A stretch of 22,355 bases of DNA from Lachnospiraceae bacterium UBA3732. GTDB taxonomy: Bacteria > Bacillota > Clostridia > Lachnospirales > Lachnospiraceae. How positions within the stretch are numbered: position 1 is the stretch's first letter; every line of letters starts with the position of its first letter. Below, in pieces: positions 20,998 through 22,355 of this stretch. The position numbers and the translations under genes are program-made. The stretch spans positions 1-22,355 of the forward strand of contig DFHD01000008.1 in NCBI GenBank assembly GCA_002372545.1, given 5' to 3'. The notes under the pieces were generated by a model. It was not told where the DNA came from. It saw only the letters and a list, made by a program, of their open reading frames with translations, and ran no database searches.

Positions 20998-22191
20998 TTA
21001 CTGATCTAAATATCTGCGGAGCACATCCGCCATGTCCGTCTTCTCCCACGGAAGACTGTCATCCGTTCTTCCGAAGTGGCCGTAGGCTGCCGTTTCCTTG
21101 TAGATGGGACGGCGCAGATCCAGCATTTTGATAATTCCTGCCGGACGAAAATCGAAATGCTTCCGGATGATCTCCGCGAGCTTCGATTCGGGAAGCTTTC
21201 CGGTTCCAAACGTATCCACGTTTACGGATGTCGGCTGTGCCACACCGATGGCATAGGAAAGCTGAATCTCACATTTATCGCAGAGGCCTGCCGCCACCAG
21301 GTTCTTCGCCGCGTAGCGGGCTGCGTACGCACCGGAACGGTCGACCTTTGTCGGATCCTTACCGGAGAATGCACCGCCGCCGTGGCGTGCGTATCCGCCG
21401 TAGGTGTCGACAATGATCTTGCGGCCGGTAAGGCCGGAATCTCCGTGAGGTCCGCCGATCACAAACCGACCGGTCGGATTGATGAAGAACTTCGTGTTCT
21501 CATCGACCATATCCGCCGGAAGGATCACATCGAAGATATGCTTTTTCACATCCGCATGGATGGTCTCCTGTGACACATCATCACTATGCTGGGTGGAAAG
21601 AACCACCGCATCCAGACGGATCGGTTTTCCTGCCTCGTCATATTCCACCGTAACCTGTGTCTTTCCGTCCGGTCTCAAATAAGGAAGTGTTCCGTTTTTC
21701 CGAACCTCTGTCAGACGACGGGAAAGCTTATGGGCCAGCGTGATGGGGTAAGGCATCATTTCCGGCGTTTCGTTCGTAGCATAACCGAACATCATGCCCT
21801 GGTCGCCGGCGCCGATGGCCTCGATTTCCTCATCGGACATCTTATTTTCTCTTGCCTCAAGCGCCTTGTCCACGCCCATGGCGATATCCGCAGACTGCTC
21901 ATCGATTGCGGTGATCACGCCGCAAGTCTCCGCATCAAAGCCGTATTTCGCCCTTGTGTAGCCGATTTCCTTTATCGTATCGCGTACCACCTTCTGGATA
22001 TCCACATAAGCCTCTGTGGTGATTTCGCCGCAGACAAATACGATACCGGTCGTACAAACTGTTTCACAGGCCACACGGCTCATAGGATCCTGTTTAAGCA
22101 TCTCGTCCAGAATGGCATCTGAGATCTGATCCGCGATCTTATCCGGATGTCCCTCTGTTACGGACTCGGATGTAAAAAATTTACGTTCCAC
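20998..22191 (-). CDS. metK: S-adenosylmethionine synthase
   Basis: Makes S-adenosylmethionine from methionine and ATP, releasing phosphate and pyrophosphate; cytosolic tetramer. The 397-residue protein has FTSESVTEGHPDK near the start (ATP site), IGAGDQGMMFGYA, the phosphate-binding GGGAFSGKDPTKVDRSGAYA and the C-terminal GHFGR, all in the usual order and length. The start codon is GTG at 22189-22191, with AGGAGG about 10 nt upstream. Two long hairpins occupy the leader, but no SAM-I/II/III riboswitch sequence is recognisable in the 160 nt available. The OTC-like gene, pyrB and pyrI follow. Confidence 0.97.
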   Translation of the reverse strand: MERKFFTSESVTEGHPDKIADQISDAILDEMLKQDPMSRVACETVCTTGIVFVCGEITTEAYVDIQKVVRDTIKEIGYTRAKYGFDAETCGVITAIDEQSADIAMGVDKALEARENKMSDEEIEAIGAGDQGMMFGYATNETPEMMPYPITLAHKLSRRLTEVRKNGTLPYLRPDGKTQVTVEYDEAGKPIRLDAVVLSTQHSDDVSQETIHADVKKHIFDVILPADMVDENTKFFINPTGRFVIGGPHGDSGLTGRKIIVDTYGGYARHGGGAFSGKDPTKVDRSGAYAARYAAKNLVAAGLCDKCEIQLSYAIGVAQPTSVNVDTFGTGKLPESKLAEIIRKHFDFRPAGIIKMLDLRRPIYKETAAYGHFGRTDDSLPWEKTDMADVLRRYLDQ

Positions 22192-22246
22192 TTCGTTATA
22201 TCCTCCTCACTTCCTCATTCCTGAAAACTGCTGTTCACTGTTTCTT

Positions 22247-22338
22247 CATCATCGAGTAGGGAGGATTTAATCCCCCTACTCGATGATGCGGGCTCGTCAA
22301 ACAGGATACCACATAAATGTGTATCCTGATGACTCGCC
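22247..22338 (-). promoter_or_regulatory. metK leader: two adjacent long hairpins, one with a tandem G-A motif
   Basis: In the minus-strand RNA the 5' hairpin (22338 to 22291) is GGC-GA-GUCA, CAGGAUAC, ACAU, with the reverse set AUGU, GUAUCCUG, UGAC-GA-GCC. Two symmetric GA steps face each other as tandem sheared pairs between GGC/GCC and GUCA/UGAC. Two nucleotides later the 3' hairpin (22288 to 22247) pairs CATCATCGAGTAGGG with its exact complement over 15 bp, then 4 more inner pairs past one bulge, with a 3-nt loop. No U-tract follows; the metK ribosome binding site lies about 45 nt downstream. The window ends 17 nt beyond the element, so it may be larger. Confidence 0.6.
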
Positions 22339-22355
22339 TTCTCCATTTCGCAAGC

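Noticed and set aside
22215..22355. Open frame of 46 codons (or 43 from an ATG at 22346) upstream of metK on the minus strand
   Set aside because: It consists mostly of two near-perfect inverted repeats, has no ribosome binding site at the ATG, and the structure explains the sequence better. It could still be the end of a gene beyond the window.
22192..22355. SAM-I or SMK riboswitch upstream of metK
   Set aside because: Expected location, but the conserved SAM-I core and terminator, and the SMK Shine-Dalgarno pairing, are not visible.

Overview
The window reads as chromosomal DNA of a Gram-positive anaerobe of the class Clostridia, most likely a gut Lachnospiraceae-type organism. The reasons are a CdaA/CdaR c-di-AMP operon, rubrerythrin instead of aerobic peroxide enzymes, a glmS ribozyme, two-CxxC MetG, strong AGGAGG-type ribosome binding sites, sigma-A promoters and moderate GC. 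The species call is inference. There is no IS element, prophage, CRISPR array, tRNA or rRNA; this is housekeeping DNA, nearly all on the minus strand.

Layout from the left, read on the minus strand unless noted. The 5' part of nagB (1-269) is preceded by a convincing glmS self-cleaving ribozyme (361-504) and a sigma-A promoter that overlaps the terminator of the upstream ftsH gene. ftsH (721-3366) has an unusually long charged tail. glyA (3538-4785) follows. Next is an operon running 9364 to 4885: two unrecognised membrane proteins, cdaA, cdaR and a sirtuin, with a candidate RNA switch between the sirtuin gene and glyA. A plus-strand SDR dehydrogenase (9548-10324) diverges from this operon. 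A lipoprotein (10619-11194) and a rubrerythrin with two rubredoxin-like ends (11295-11960) follow, and a plus-strand EamA exporter (12200-13147) diverges from the rubrerythrin. The EamA gene overlaps tail-to-tail with a YdcF-type membrane protein (13129-14607). Then come metG, murA with its own strong promoter, pyrI, pyrB, an atypical carbamoyltransferase and metK.

Functional links: nagB, murA and the ribozyme touch amino-sugar and wall-precursor metabolism. cdaA and cdaR make and control c-di-AMP, which is tied to osmotic and wall homeostasis. glyA, metG and metK belong to one-carbon and methionine/SAM metabolism. pyrB and pyrI form regulated aspartate transcarbamoylase, and the neighbouring paralogue has lost two ornithine-binding residues.

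Most worth following up: (1) a glmS ribozyme placed in front of the deaminase gene nagB rather than glmS; (2) the ornithine-transcarbamylase-like protein with HDMP and WVDM in place of HCLP and WVSM; (3) a metK leader made of two long hairpins, one with a tandem G-A internal motif, that does not look like a known SAM riboswitch; (4) three mutually competing inverted segments between the sirtuin gene and glyA; (5) two uncharacterised membrane proteins heading the cdaA operon; (6) a 15-bp-period degenerate repeat array between the lipoprotein stop codon and its terminator.
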